From: Rhodococcus sp. HNM0563
GTDB taxonomy: Bacteria; Actinomycetota; Actinomycetes; Mycobacteriales; Mycobacteriaceae
Assembly (NCBI RefSeq): GCF_012726195.1
Contig: NZ_JAASAF010000004.1
Span: 124,001-188,000, forward strand
Reading direction: 5' to 3'
DNA length: 64,000 nt
This document shows positions 54,062 to 62,751 of this stretch, in pieces. Under the pieces are notes generated by a model. It did not search any database and had not been told where the DNA came from. It saw nothing but the letters and a program-made list of their open reading frames with translations. Both the position numbers and the translations under genes were made by a program. Numbering within the stretch: position 1 is the stretch's first letter; each line of letters starts with the position of its first letter.

Positions 54062-55054
54062 TCAGGTTTGCGCGGTGATGGTGGGGGGCGTCCAGCGGCC
54101 GTCCAGGACTTCCGCGCGTGGACGGTACAGGCGCACAAGGTAGTTCCACCCATCAGTGATAGGAATTGCATTGTTCTGCTTCGGATCACCGCCGAACCGG
54201 ATGGTGAGCGAACCGTCGTCGTCGGTGACACCGGTGATGTTGTTGACGCTGTAGGCGTGACTTTCGTTCGGCTCGAAGAATCCCTCGGCGTTGTAGACCG
54301 AGATCGACCAGAACCCGTCGACGGGCACATCGCGCATCGTCAGTTCGTACTCGCCGACCGGCAGCCCGGGGTCCACCCCGATATACACCGCTTCCGCGGT
54401 GGGAAGACCACCCCAGCCTGCAGCCGTACCGATCAGGTGTCGTACCTCGTCGACATCGGCTTTCGTGCCGAACATGCGGTCGAAGTCCGTAAGATTTCGC
54501 GCCAGCGCGAGCAGGGCGTCACGTGTGTCGTCCATGCTTTTCCGGTCGTAGTTCGGGGCGACGAACGGTGTCGACGATCCTGCGACGATGCGGAAGCGAT
54601 CCTGTAGTTCGGCAACTTCGCGTACGTCGTCCGGATCGGCCGGATCCACCAGGATCCGGACTGCAACAGCCACGTACGGTGTCGGGTAGTCCTCGGCAGT
54701 GAGTCGGTACTCGTCCGGTTCGTGGAATATCCGGTCGACGTGGTGATCCTCGTCGACCACCATCACCGACACATAACGCTCCCCGGACTCGGGTACGGTG
54801 ACACTCGCCCCACCCGACACATCGACGATCGCGAAACTGTAGAGGGTGTCGCGATTCATCCGGATGACAGTCTGATGTTCGACCGCCGCTGGCGTTCGAT
54901 GGTGCAGGAGAGTATTGATCCCTCCGGCATCGCGTTGGAGATCGGCGAACATCCGATCGGTCTCTGCGCGGACGAAATTATCGACATTCACCCGAACCGG
55001 AGTCATCTCGGCAGCGTAGTGGTCCGACGGTGTGGCGCGCTTCGTTTTCCGCAT
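54062..55054 (-). CDS. DUF1254/DUF1214 family protein
   Basis: The 330-residue protein has VRVNVDNFVRAETDRMFADL and HHRTPAAVEHQTVIRMNRDTLYSFAIVDVSGG (DUF1254 region), then the DUF1214-type C-terminal beta domain (DGFWSISVYNAEGFFEPNESHAYSVNNITG). No signal peptide is seen. Function is unknown; homologues occur widely in actinobacteria and have been linked to cell-envelope or redox roles without a defined reaction. The start could be 55054, seven bases after the upstream stop, or the internal Met at 55006. It converges with cyp125. Confidence 0.75.
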   Translation of the reverse strand: MRKTKRATPSDHYAAEMTPVRVNVDNFVRAETDRMFADLQRDAGGINTLLHHRTPAAVEHQTVIRMNRDTLYSFAIVDVSGGASVTVPESGERYVSVMVVDEDHHVDRIFHEPDEYRLTAEDYPTPYVAVAVRILVDPADPDDVREVAELQDRFRIVAGSSTPFVAPNYDRKSMDDTRDALLALARNLTDFDRMFGTKADVDEVRHLIGTAAGWGGLPTAEAVYIGVDPGLPVGEYELTMRDVPVDGFWSISVYNAEGFFEPNESHAYSVNNITGVTDDDGSLTIRFGGDPKQNNAIPITDGWNYLVRLYRPRAEVLDGRWTPPTITAQT

Positions 55055-55060
55055 CTCGGG

Positions 55061-55747
55061 TCATCGGACCCGGCGGTATTCCTGACGTTTGTTGCGATCG
55101 CGCACGACGATGCCGCCGGCCTGCAGTGCGTCGTGCAATTTCTGTGCAGTGCCTGCCTCCTGGCGGGAGAGCGCGGTACGTCGTTCGCGGAGCAGCGTGT
55201 GCGTCTCGTCGTCGAGAGCGGGGTCGCCGTCGACCCACCGGGAGAATTCGTCCGCGTGGAGGGCCTTGTCTGTCCACGGGTAGCCGTGCTCGGTGAATGC
55301 GTGGGCGACAGCGGTCTTGTCGAGATCGTCGCGATTGCGCCGGGCCAGTTCGCGCCCCGCGGTGTCCGTCAGGACCAGGTCCTTGTCGTCGAGATGGACC
55401 CCGGCGACCTTGGACCGCGGCACATACAGTTCGTCGTCGTCCTGATCGAGCAGCACGCCATCGGAATCGACGGTGACAGTGAGAGATTCCCCGACGGTCA
55501 TCATGGCGAGAGCGGTACCCGCGACGATCCCGAGCACGGTCAGGATCGGCAGCGACCACGCGGTGGTGAGCTCCGAGAGGAGCTCGACCGGTCCGGGAAC
55601 CGTCGGCAGAGTGTCGACGGCCCAGCGGCAGAACGGGGGAGCGGCGAACCCGAGCCCGACGCCGACCAGGGTGCACGCCACCGCAACCGCGGCGGGGATG
55701 GCCCAGGAGATCGAAACCTTTGTCGCATCGTCACGCATTTTTGTCAT
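55061..55747 (-). CDS. Two-helix membrane protein, YqeB-like
   Basis: The 228-residue protein has two hydrophobic helices (SWAIPAAVAVACTLVGVGLG and SLPILTVLGIVAGTALAMMT) joined by a short loop, then a soluble domain with DDDELYVPRSKVAGVHLDDKDLVLTDTAGRELARR and a helical tail. The layout resembles YqeB-family proteins of unknown function. It overlaps the upstream tetR gene by 17 bases and is followed by the DUF1254 gene after six, so the three probably form one transcript. Confidence 0.7.
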   Translation of the reverse strand: MTKMRDDATKVSISWAIPAAVAVACTLVGVGLGFAAPPFCRWAVDTLPTVPGPVELLSELTTAWSLPILTVLGIVAGTALAMMTVGESLTVTVDSDGVLLDQDDDELYVPRSKVAGVHLDDKDLVLTDTAGRELARRNRDDLDKTAVAHAFTEHGYPWTDKALHADEFSRWVDGDPALDDETHTLLRERRTALSRQEAGTAQKLHDALQAGGIVVRDRNKRQEYRRVR

Positions 55748-56342
55748 GGCGCTCTCCTCTGTGTCCGGTCAGATAGCGGTGAACGACCGTCCGCATGGTG
55801 TCGACGGGTGCTGTGGCGGCCGGGTTGTCTGCGTAGAGGAATGCCGAGTCGGTGATCGCCCGGATCCAGGTGGCGGTCGCGTCCGGATCGAGCGAGGGGT
55901 CGATCCGGTCGTGCGCGCGACGGAGGAGATCGCTGAGTCCTCGGTTCACAACGGCGTCCGTCTCGTCGAGGACGACGGCAAGTTGCGGGTCGTGGGTCAC
56001 CTGCCGCATCACCTCGACCACGAGGCCCGCCGCGAGCGGATCCGAAGCGGGTTCGACCAGCTCGGCGACGATGTCGAGAACAGCCGCGAGGGGGTCTGCG
56101 GCGTCTTGATAGCGCTCGATCATCGACCGGGATTCGGGCAGGTCGCGCTCGAAGATTGCCCGGAAGACGCCGCGTTTGTCGCTGAAGTAGTGGAAGACGG
56201 TGCCAGAGCTGACGCCCGCGGCTTTCGCGATCGCGGTGATGGGTGTTGCGTCGTAGCCGCGCTCGGCGAAGAGCACGGCGGCAGCGTCGGTGATGGCGTC
56301 GCGGCGGCGGGCTTGGAGTTCTGGGTCTGCGGAGCGGGCCAT
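55731..56342 (-). CDS. TetR family transcriptional regulator
   Basis: The 203-residue regulator has ITDAAAVLFAERGYDATPIT followed by AIAKAAGVSSGTVFHYFSDK as the TetR DNA-binding domain and a helical ligand domain. ATG 56342 is preceded by a palindrome (56362-56379) suggesting autorepression. It heads a run with the YqeB-like and DUF1254 genes. The ligand is unknown. Confidence 0.85.
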   Translation of the reverse strand: MARSADPELQARRRDAITDAAAVLFAERGYDATPITAIAKAAGVSSGTVFHYFSDKRGVFRAIFERDLPESRSMIERYQDAADPLAAVLDIVAELVEPASDPLAAGLVVEVMRQVTHDPQLAVVLDETDAVVNRGLSDLLRRAHDRIDPSLDPDATATWIRAITDSAFLYADNPAATAPVDTMRTVVHRYLTGHRGERHDKNA

Positions 56343-56361
56343 GAACACAGCGTAATAATTG

Positions 56362-56379
56362 ATTGACTGGTAAGTCAAT
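56362..56379. promoter_or_regulatory. TetR-type palindrome upstream of the tetR gene
   Basis: ATTGACTGGTAAGTCAAT has perfect 7-base arms and a 4-base centre, 19 bases upstream of the TetR start. It is the expected form and place for an autoregulatory TetR operator. Confidence 0.6.
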
Positions 56380-56410
56380 GAATTGCTCGCTGGCCGCGGC
56401 CGGCTCGGAC

Positions 56411-56983
56411 TCAATCCAGCCGGTGCAGGTCCTCGACGGTGTCAATATCGCCGGGGTCCGCAAGCCCCGCGCAGTCCAGCCGCCGTACCCGGTCGCGATT
56501 GCGGTGGAGGAACGACCTGGCACCCTCGTCTCCGGTCGCCTGCGACGCCGCTGCGACAGCATCCACCACGTCGAATACGACAGGATGGCCCGGGCGGTCA
56601 CCGAACTTGGGCAGCGTCACAGTGCCGGTTTCGTGCGCTCCCAGAACTGCGCGCACGAGATCGGCGTTGATTCCGGGGAAATCCACCACCGTCAGCGCGA
56701 TCACATCGGCACCTGCGGCCGCGTCGACCCCGCGCTGAAGCGAGGTCGACATGCCGATCTCCCATCGCGGGTTGTACACCAGGGTTGCCCCGGGTGGGCA
56801 CACTGCAGTCACCTCGTCGGCATACGCGCCGGTCACGACGATCACCTCGTCACACCCCCCTTGCCCGAGAGCGTCGACGACGGAATGCAGCAGGGGACGG
56901 CCCCGGTGGGGTAGCAGGGCTTTCGCCCGTCCACCCAACCGCGAGCCGTCCCCCGCAGCGAGAACGATTCCAGCAGTGACCAC
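56411..56983 (-). CDS. MobA-like NTP transferase
   Basis: The 190-residue protein begins AGIVLAAGDGSRLGGRAKAL with the nucleotide-binding LAAGxGxRxG motif, then VIVVTGAYADEV, NPRWEIGMSTSLQRGV and VVDFPGIN, typical of MocA-type molybdenum cofactor cytidylyltransferases and related enzymes. Cofactor nucleotide transfer for a molybdoenzyme or a related activation step is probable; no molybdoenzyme is encoded in the window. The GTG start lies nine bases after the NTF2-like gene, the last of the ltp operon. Confidence 0.8.
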   Translation of the reverse strand: MVTAGIVLAAGDGSRLGGRAKALLPHRGRPLLHSVVDALGQGGCDEVIVVTGAYADEVTAVCPPGATLVYNPRWEIGMSTSLQRGVDAAAGADVIALTVVDFPGINADLVRAVLGAHETGTVTLPKFGDRPGHPVVFDVVDAVAAASQATGDEGARSFLHRNRDRVRRLDCAGLADPGDIDTVEDLHRLD

Positions 56984-56992
56984 GGTCCGACT

Positions 56993-57406
56993 CTACTGGG
57001 CCGGACGCACCGTCTTCATTGCTCGATCGACCTCCCAGAAGGCGCGCAGCGACGCGATCCTGCCTTCGTCGTTCACTCGGTAGACGAACACGCCCTCGGC
57101 GTCGATGATGTTGCCTGCCATCGTCGTGCGAATGGTGCCGATGTTGACGCACTCGTCGCCGCACACCAGGACGTCGTCGACGAGGAATTCGAGTGAATCG
57201 GTGTTCGCGATCGTCATGTCGTAGAACTTCGCGATCGCCTCTGCCCCGTGATGGCCCTTGCCTTCCGGGTCGAACCCCGACGGTCCGACAGGATCTTCGA
57301 CATATCCGTCGTCGGCGAACAGCGCCAGCCATTCGTCCTTGCGCTTGCCGCTCGCGGCCGCCTGGGACGAGCGTGCCGCGACGCGTGCGGGATGTTCCTC
57401 GCTCAT
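56993..57406 (-). CDS. NTF2-like / ketosteroid isomerase-type protein
   Basis: The 137-residue protein has a SnoaL/NTF2 fold pattern (WLALFADDGYVEDPVGPSGF, then HGAEAIAKFYDMTIA, DDVLVCGDECVNIGTIRTTM, VFVYRVNDEGRIASLRAFWE). Related small enzymes include delta-5-3-ketosteroid isomerase, which would suit the steroid context, but the catalytic residues cannot be assigned with certainty from sequence alone. ATG 57406 overlaps the stop of the F420-type gene. Isomerase, hydratase or accessory roles are all possible. Confidence 0.72.
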   Translation of the reverse strand: MSEEHPARVAARSSQAAASGKRKDEWLALFADDGYVEDPVGPSGFDPEGKGHHGAEAIAKFYDMTIANTDSLEFLVDDVLVCGDECVNIGTIRTTMAGNIIDAEGVFVYRVNDEGRIASLRAFWEVDRAMKTVRPAQ

Positions 57407-58302
57407 GCTGTGCCTCTCTCGTGGATGGAGCCATTCGCGTGGATGAACTTATCGGCGAACTTCCGCAACGATTCCTGCTTTGCCTCGAGCGGGGAGTCGA
57501 ATCCGTGACCGTCGAATATCCATGGCACGACGATGATGTCGGTGACCCCGGCGTCTGCGAGTTCGGCGTAACCGGACGAGCCGAACTTGTCGATACACAC
57601 CGTCTGGATCTCGAAGGGAGTGTCGGTCCGGCCGTATTCGCTGCGCAAGGTGCGCAGGCGGCCGATCACGGTGACGAGATCGTCGAACTTGATCATTGCC
57701 GAGGTCCAGCCGTCGCCGACCCGCGCTGCGCGGCGCAACGCCACGTCGGTGTGACCACCGACGTACAACGGCACCGGTTTACTGGGGGCCGGGCTCATCT
57801 GCAGGCGATCGAAATCGTAGAACTCGCCGTGGTGCTCGACCATGCCACCGCCGAGGATCAGCTTCAGTACCTCGACCATCTCGTCGACACGTTTTCCACG
57901 TCGCGCGTAGGGAACGCCGCACCACTCGAACTCTTCTGGTGCCCAGCCGATTCCGACACCGAGGCCGAAACGGTTGTTCGTGAGGTTCGCGACCGAACCG
58001 ACCTGGCGGGCGAGCAGTACCGGATTGCGGGAACCGAGTTTGAGGACCTGGGTGTAGAACTCGATCGTCGACGTAGCTGCCCCCATCGCAGCTGCGGCGA
58101 TGAGTGGGTCCACCCAGGGTGTATCCGCCGTCCACATCCGCGACCCGTCCGGTGTGTAGGGATAGTCGACGGTCTGCTTCTCCATATAGAACAGCGAATC
58201 CGGCAATGCGATCGACGAAAAGCCGCATTCCTCGGCGGTCTTCGCGATCCCCGCGAGCTGATCCAGTGGCGTCATCGCAACGCCGACGGTGAACTTCACC
58301 AT
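57403..58302 (-). CDS. LLM-class F420-dependent oxidoreductase in the ltp operon
   Basis: The 299-residue luciferase-like TIM barrel has VAMTPLDQLAGIAKTAEECG, ALPDSLFYMEKQTVDYPYTP, NRFGLGVGIGWAPEEFEWCG and PLYVGGHTDVALRRAARVGD. It is encoded nine bases after ltp3 and overlaps the NTF2-like gene. F420H2-dependent reduction of a steroid side-chain or ring intermediate is a reasonable but unproven role. Confidence 0.83.
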   Translation of the reverse strand: MVKFTVGVAMTPLDQLAGIAKTAEECGFSSIALPDSLFYMEKQTVDYPYTPDGSRMWTADTPWVDPLIAAAAMGAATSTIEFYTQVLKLGSRNPVLLARQVGSVANLTNNRFGLGVGIGWAPEEFEWCGVPYARRGKRVDEMVEVLKLILGGGMVEHHGEFYDFDRLQMSPAPSKPVPLYVGGHTDVALRRAARVGDGWTSAMIKFDDLVTVIGRLRTLRSEYGRTDTPFEIQTVCIDKFGSSGYAELADAGVTDIIVVPWIFDGHGFDSPLEAKQESLRKFADKFIHANGSIHERGTA

Positions 58303-58311
58303 GACATACCC

Positions 58312-59487
58312 CTAGTTCGCCGGCTTATCGGACCCGACGACCCACATCGAGAAGTACTGCGAGCCACCACCGTATGCATGACCGAGTGCCTTGCGCGCGC
58401 CTTCCACCTGATGGTCGCCGGCCTTACCCATGACCTGGATCGCCGCCTCGGCGAAGCGGATCATGCCCGACGCACCGATCGGGTTCGACGACAGGACACC
58501 CCCGGACATATTGACCGGAAGTTGTCCCCCGATTGCAGTTTCTCCTGCCTCGGTGAGTTTCCACCCACCGCCTTCCGGGGCGAACCCGAGGTTTTCGAGC
58601 CACATCGGTTCGAACCACGAGAACGGAACGTAGATCTCGGCGCAGTCGATTTCGGTGAGGGGGTCGGTGATTCCCGCCTGCTGCCACAGTGCAGCCGCTG
58701 CGATCCTGCCTGCCTCGGGATTGACCTGGTCTCGGCCGGCGTAGGTCGTGGGCTCGGTGCGCATAGCGGTCGCATGGATCCACGCGACGGTCCGGCCGTC
58801 CGCCTCGGCTGCGGCAGCGCTGTCCGCGTCGCCGAGCACCACGGCGCACGCCCCGTCGGACGACGGGCACGTCTCGTCGTAGCGGATGGGATCCCACAAC
58901 ATCTGCGACGCCTGCACCTTCTCCAAGGTGATGTCGGGCTGCTTGAGGTGGGCGTACGGGTTCTTCGCGCCGTTGAGGCGGTCTTTCACGGCGACCATCG
59001 AACCGATGTGCTCGGGCGCCCCGGACCGACGGATGTACGAGCGGACGTGGGGTGCGAAGTAGCCACCCGCACCTGCGCCGACCGGCATCGTGAACGGCAC
59101 CGGCGTAGACAGCGCCCACATCGCATTGGATTCGGACTGTTTCTCCCACGCGACCGCAAGTACGCGACGGTGGACCCCCGCCTGGACGAGGCTCGTGGCC
59201 ACGTTTGCGGTCGAACCACCGACGGACCCGGCGGTGTGAACACGGAGGAGAGGTTTGCCGGTGGCGCCGATCGCGTCGGCCATCGCCAATTCCGGCATCA
59301 TCGCGCCTTCGAACAGGTCGGGGGCCTTGCCGATCACGACGGCGTCGATGTCGTCCCAGCCGACATGGGCGTCGGTCATGGCACGGTCGATCGCTTCACG
59401 GACGAGTCCCGCCATCGAGACATCGTGCCGCTTCGCGACGTAGTGGGTCTGTCCCGTTCCGAGGACAGCTGCGGGTTGCTTCGCCAT
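58312..59487 (-). CDS. ltp3: Thiolase-like lipid-transfer protein Ltp3
   Basis: The 391-residue protein is a thiolase-superfamily SCP-x type protein (LGTGQTHYVAKRHDVSMAGLVREAI, RVHTAGSVGGSTANVATSLV, YDETCPSSDGACAVVLGD, SNPIGASGMIRFAEA, HAYGGGSQYFSMW). The usual nucleophile Cys of thiolases is replaced by Ser in TAGSVGG, as in aldolase-type Ltp proteins, which act with an OB-fold partner in retro-aldol cleavage. Position after ltp4 and the OB-fold gene matches Rv3523. TGATG links it to ltp4. Confidence 0.86.
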   Translation of the reverse strand: MAKQPAAVLGTGQTHYVAKRHDVSMAGLVREAIDRAMTDAHVGWDDIDAVVIGKAPDLFEGAMMPELAMADAIGATGKPLLRVHTAGSVGGSTANVATSLVQAGVHRRVLAVAWEKQSESNAMWALSTPVPFTMPVGAGAGGYFAPHVRSYIRRSGAPEHIGSMVAVKDRLNGAKNPYAHLKQPDITLEKVQASQMLWDPIRYDETCPSSDGACAVVLGDADSAAAAEADGRTVAWIHATAMRTEPTTYAGRDQVNPEAGRIAAAALWQQAGITDPLTEIDCAEIYVPFSWFEPMWLENLGFAPEGGGWKLTEAGETAIGGQLPVNMSGGVLSSNPIGASGMIRFAEAAIQVMGKAGDHQVEGARKALGHAYGGGSQYFSMWVVGSDKPAN

Positions 59488-60548
59488 CAGTTTCGTCCCT
59501 CCAGAACGGCTACCAGATTCTGTTGCAGCACAGCGCCACCCGTGGCGTGGGCGAGTGCTCGGCCGGCTTTCCCGTCCATGATCGCCTGGGCGGCGAAACC
59601 GATACGCTCGAGCCCGCCGGAGAACATCGGGTTGCCGGTCAGCGGACCACCCGACGGATTGATGGCAGTGTTGCCGTTCAATCCGATCTCCTCACGCAGG
59701 ATCAACTCCTGGTGAGTGAACGGTGCGTGCAGCTCGGCGAGGTCGAAGGAGTTGTCACCGCCGGTGACAGCCGCAGCGGCAGCGCGCGCGGACGGCGCGG
59801 ACGTCAGATTGGCGGCTCCGAAATTCGGGGAGTCGATGCGATGCTCGATCCCGGTGATCCACGCGGGGTTCTCACACAGTTCTCGTGCGCGGTCGCCGGA
59901 CGCCAGGATGATCGCGGCGGCGCCGTCGGTGACGGGGGCGCAATCGTGGCGGCGCAACGGGTCGGCGACGTACGGGGTCGCGAGCAATTCCTCGACGGTG
60001 ACATCGCCGCTGACCTGGGCATCGGGCCTGCTCTTCGCCGCGGCGCGGGCCTGCACGGCGACCTCGGCCATCTGCTCCGCGGTCCACTTTCCGGAGTCGA
60101 GTCCGATGCGCGCTTGCAGGCCTGCGAGCGACACGGCGTCGAGACCGAGTGGTGCGACGAGATACGGATCGAGCTGCAGCGACAGGGTGCGCCGCAGCGT
60201 ACCGGCCGACGATTTGCCGAACCCGTACACGAGCGCGGTGTCGACCTCACCGGTGATGAGCTTGACCCAGGCCTCGTAGAGGGCCCACGCTGCGTCCATC
60301 TCGACGTGCGACTCGTTGATCGGAGGAACTGCACCGATCGCGTCGATGGCCGAGATGAACGAGAACGAACGACCGGCAAGATAGTCGGACGAACCGGAGC
60401 ACCAGAAACCGATGTCGGACTTGGTGATTCCGAGCTCGTCGTAGAGATTCTGGAAGCAGGGCACGAGCATTTCGACACCGTTGGTGGTGCCGTGTGTTTC
60501 GCGGACGTGTGGAGCGTGCGCGAAGCCGACGACTGCAATGTCTGTCAT
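59487..60548 (-). CDS. ltp4: Thiolase-like lipid-transfer protein Ltp4
   Basis: The 353-residue thiolase-like protein (AVVGFAHAPHVRETHGTTNG, WCSGSSDYLAGRSFSFIS, NESHVEMDAAWALYEAWVKL, DCAPVTDGAAAIILA, NPSGGPLTGNPMFSGGLERIG) matches Ltp4 (Rv3522) in length and gene order. Ltp pairs with DUF35-type OB-fold proteins catalyse side-chain carbon-carbon cleavage in steroid degradation. ATG 60548 is used; the longer frame would run into the OB-fold gene. It begins 13 bases after that gene. Confidence 0.86.
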   Translation of the reverse strand: MTDIAVVGFAHAPHVRETHGTTNGVEMLVPCFQNLYDELGITKSDIGFWCSGSSDYLAGRSFSFISAIDAIGAVPPINESHVEMDAAWALYEAWVKLITGEVDTALVYGFGKSSAGTLRRTLSLQLDPYLVAPLGLDAVSLAGLQARIGLDSGKWTAEQMAEVAVQARAAAKSRPDAQVSGDVTVEELLATPYVADPLRRHDCAPVTDGAAAIILASGDRARELCENPAWITGIEHRIDSPNFGAANLTSAPSARAAAAAVTGGDNSFDLAELHAPFTHQELILREEIGLNGNTAINPSGGPLTGNPMFSGGLERIGFAAQAIMDGKAGRALAHATGGAVLQQNLVAVLEGRN

Positions 60549-60561
60549 GATTCCGCGGCTC

Positions 60562-61536
60562 CTAGAGGTGGTGTTTGAAAGTGTCGAAGTCGGCGTCGGG
60601 TTCGCCGGTGGGACGGAAGTATTCGATGTTCCTGAGGGTGTAGTCCCATTCCTCCTGCGGTCGCCATTTCGCTTCGACGCGCATACCCATACGGACTTCT
60701 GCGGCATCGCACTCGAGGATCAGGTGCAGGAAGGGAATGTCGGCGCCGTCGAGCAACACATATGCCGCGACGTACGGCGGCTTGATCTGCTGGCCCATGA
60801 ACGGCACGTTGACGATGCAGAACGTGGTGACGATGCCCTTGTCGGACAACTCGACGTGTTCCTTGGTCGGAACGCCGTCGGTGGGGCTTGCGCCGCGCGG
60901 CGGGACGTATACCTTGCCGCCCGGCCCGGTGCGTCCACCGACGAGTTTGCCTTCCTTCAATCCACGCAGATACCACGACTCCTCGGGGGACGCCGTGTGC
61001 GTGTAGTGCAGATCGAGCGGAGTGGTGATGATGGTGACCGGTTCGGTGCCGGTGCCTGCAGCCGGTACATCCTCGGCCTCGCCCGGCTCGAACGCGACGA
61101 TGTCGTGGATGTCGCCCACCCGCTCGTCCGCCCATCGGACGCGCACCCGCATGCCGGTGCTCATGTCGTCGGGAGAAGGGACATCGACGGCGTGCAGCAG
61201 CGACGAGTCTGCACCGTCGAGCCGGATCAGAGCCCACGCGAACGGGTGATCGAACGGTTGCCCGGGCAGAGGCTCGGGATTCCACGTCCAGCTCACCACG
61301 GTGCCGGTCTGCCCCGCTTCGACGAAATCGACGAGCGGCTCGTGGGTGATCGCGTCGTATTCCGGGGGAGGGACGAGCACTCGACCGTCCGAACCGCGTG
61401 CGCCGACGATCCGTCCGTCGCGCAAACCGGTGACGAATGCGCCGACAGCAGGCCCGGTGGACCGGGTGTAGTCGAACTGAAGATTCAACGGGGCTCTCAG
61501 TGGCGGTTCGACGACCGCGCTCTTTCCCAGACTCAC
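60562..61536 (-). CDS. Double OB-fold (DUF35) protein, Rv3521-like
   Basis: The 324-residue protein repeats the rubredoxin-like zinc ribbon/OB pattern of DUF35 proteins twice (LRDGRIVGARGSDGRVLVPP with VSWTWNPEPLPGQPFDHPFAWALIRLDGAD; LKEGKLVGGRTGPGGKVYVPP with VTTFCIVNVPFMGQQIKPPYVAAYVLLDGADIP). The zinc cysteines of many DUF35 proteins are not seen here. DUF35 proteins partner Ltp thiolase-like aldolases. Start GTG 61536 lies ten bases from a consensus KstR operator. Order OB-ltp4-ltp3 equals Rv3521-Rv3523. Confidence 0.84.
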   Translation of the reverse strand: MSLGKSAVVEPPLRAPLNLQFDYTRSTGPAVGAFVTGLRDGRIVGARGSDGRVLVPPPEYDAITHEPLVDFVEAGQTGTVVSWTWNPEPLPGQPFDHPFAWALIRLDGADSSLLHAVDVPSPDDMSTGMRVRVRWADERVGDIHDIVAFEPGEAEDVPAAGTGTEPVTIITTPLDLHYTHTASPEESWYLRGLKEGKLVGGRTGPGGKVYVPPRGASPTDGVPTKEHVELSDKGIVTTFCIVNVPFMGQQIKPPYVAAYVLLDGADIPFLHLILECDAAEVRMGMRVEAKWRPQEEWDYTLRNIEYFRPTGEPDADFDTFKHHL

Positions 61537-61545
61537 ATCTTCGAG

Positions 61546-61559
61546 TAGAACAGGTTCTA
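61546..61559. promoter_or_regulatory. KstR operator between the ltp operon and the Rv3520c-like gene
   Basis: TAGAACAGGTTCTA fits TnnAACnnGTTnnA exactly and is nearly symmetrical throughout. It lies in the spacer between divergent genes, ten bases upstream of the OB-fold gene start and 67 bases from the rightward gene, so it probably controls both. Confidence 0.85.
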
Positions 61560-61626
61560 ATGTCGCTGGCAAGAGTAGCGTGTGAACAGGGCGGCATCGC
61601 CAGTCGTCCGACCAGAAAGGCGTGCA

Positions 61627-62664
61627 ATGGAACTGGGACTTCAATTGGGATACTGGGGCGCGCAGCCTCCGGCCAACGGACCGGAACTCGTTACTGCCGC
61701 TGAGGCGGCAGGGTTCGACGCGGTCTTCGCGGCCGAATCGTGGGGGTCGGATGCGTTCACGCCGCTCTCATGGTGGGGGTCGGCGACCGAGCGGGTACGG
61801 CTCGGGACCTCTGTTGTGCAGATCTCCGGACGAACCCCGACGAATTGCGCCATGCACGCACTCACGCTCGACCACCTCTCCGGCGGCCGGCACATCCTCG
61901 GCCTGGGTGTGTCCGGACCGCAGGTCGTCGAAGGCTGGTACGGGCAACCGTTCGCAAAACCGCTGGCCCGGACCCGCGAGTACGTGTCGATCATCCGTGA
62001 TGTCCTCGCGCGGAAGGAACCCGTCACCAGCGCGGGTCCGCACTATCCGTTGCCGTACTCGGGTGAGGGCGCGACCGGGCTCGGTAAACCACTCAAGCCC
62101 ATCACGCATCCGCTCCGGTCGGACATCCCGATCTGGCTCGGAGCCGAAGGACCGAAGAACGTCGCGCTCACCGCCGAGATCGCCGACGGCTGGCTCGCGA
62201 TCTACTACTCCCCGCGCCTCGCCCCGATGTACAACGAATGGCTCGACGAAGGATTCGCCCGTCCGGGAGCGCGTCGCACTCGTGAGGACTTCGAGATCGC
62301 GGCGACCTGCCAGGTGGTGGTGACCGACGACAAGGCCGCGACGATCGCCGGAATGAAACCGGTCACCGCGCTCTACGTCGGCGGAATGGGTGCACCGGAG
62401 TTGAACTTCCACGCGCAGGTCTACCGCCGGATGGGATATGGCGAAGTGGTCGACGAGGTCACCGAACTGTTCCGCTCCGGACGTAAGGACGAGGCGGCCG
62501 CGGCGATTCCCGACGAGATGGTCACCGAGACGATGATCGTGGGCAACCACGACGAGGTACGCGCGGGTGTCAAGCGGTGGGAAGACGCGGGAGTGACCAT
62601 GCTCCTGGTGTCGTGCCGCGACGCCGAGCACGTGCAGTCGCTGGCCCACGTTGTGCTGGGCTGA
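61627..62664 (+). CDS. LLM-class F420-dependent oxidoreductase, Rv3520c-like
   Basis: The 345-residue luciferase-like protein has LGLQLGYWGAQPPANGPELV, AAESWGSDAFTPLSWWGSAT, HILGLGVSGPQVVEGWYGQPF and IWLGAEGPKNVALTAEIADG, closely following mycobacterial Rv3520c. It is divergent from the ltp operon as in M. tuberculosis. ATG 61627 follows AGAAAGG. KstR control is expected. The reaction is unknown; hydride transfer from F420H2 to a steroid-derived substrate is an inference. Confidence 0.86.
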   Translation: MELGLQLGYWGAQPPANGPELVTAAEAAGFDAVFAAESWGSDAFTPLSWWGSATERVRLGTSVVQISGRTPTNCAMHALTLDHLSGGRHILGLGVSGPQVVEGWYGQPFAKPLARTREYVSIIRDVLARKEPVTSAGPHYPLPYSGEGATGLGKPLKPITHPLRSDIPIWLGAEGPKNVALTAEIADGWLAIYYSPRLAPMYNEWLDEGFARPGARRTREDFEIAATCQVVVTDDKAATIAGMKPVTALYVGGMGAPELNFHAQVYRRMGYGEVVDEVTELFRSGRKDEAAAAIPDEMVTETMIVGNHDEVRAGVKRWEDAGVTMLLVSCRDAEHVQSLAHVVLG

Positions 62665-62751
62665 CTCCCGCTGCATCCGTTTCCGTCTCGCGGCACGCGG
62701 GTCCGACCTATCCTCGAGTCATCCGGAGTTCCGTGGTGAGGGGGGGTCCGC

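Noticed and set aside
57193-59715. 840-residue open frame on the plus strand over the ltp3 region
   Set aside because: Covers four coupled genes on the opposite strand that have clear families; no domain pattern of its own.
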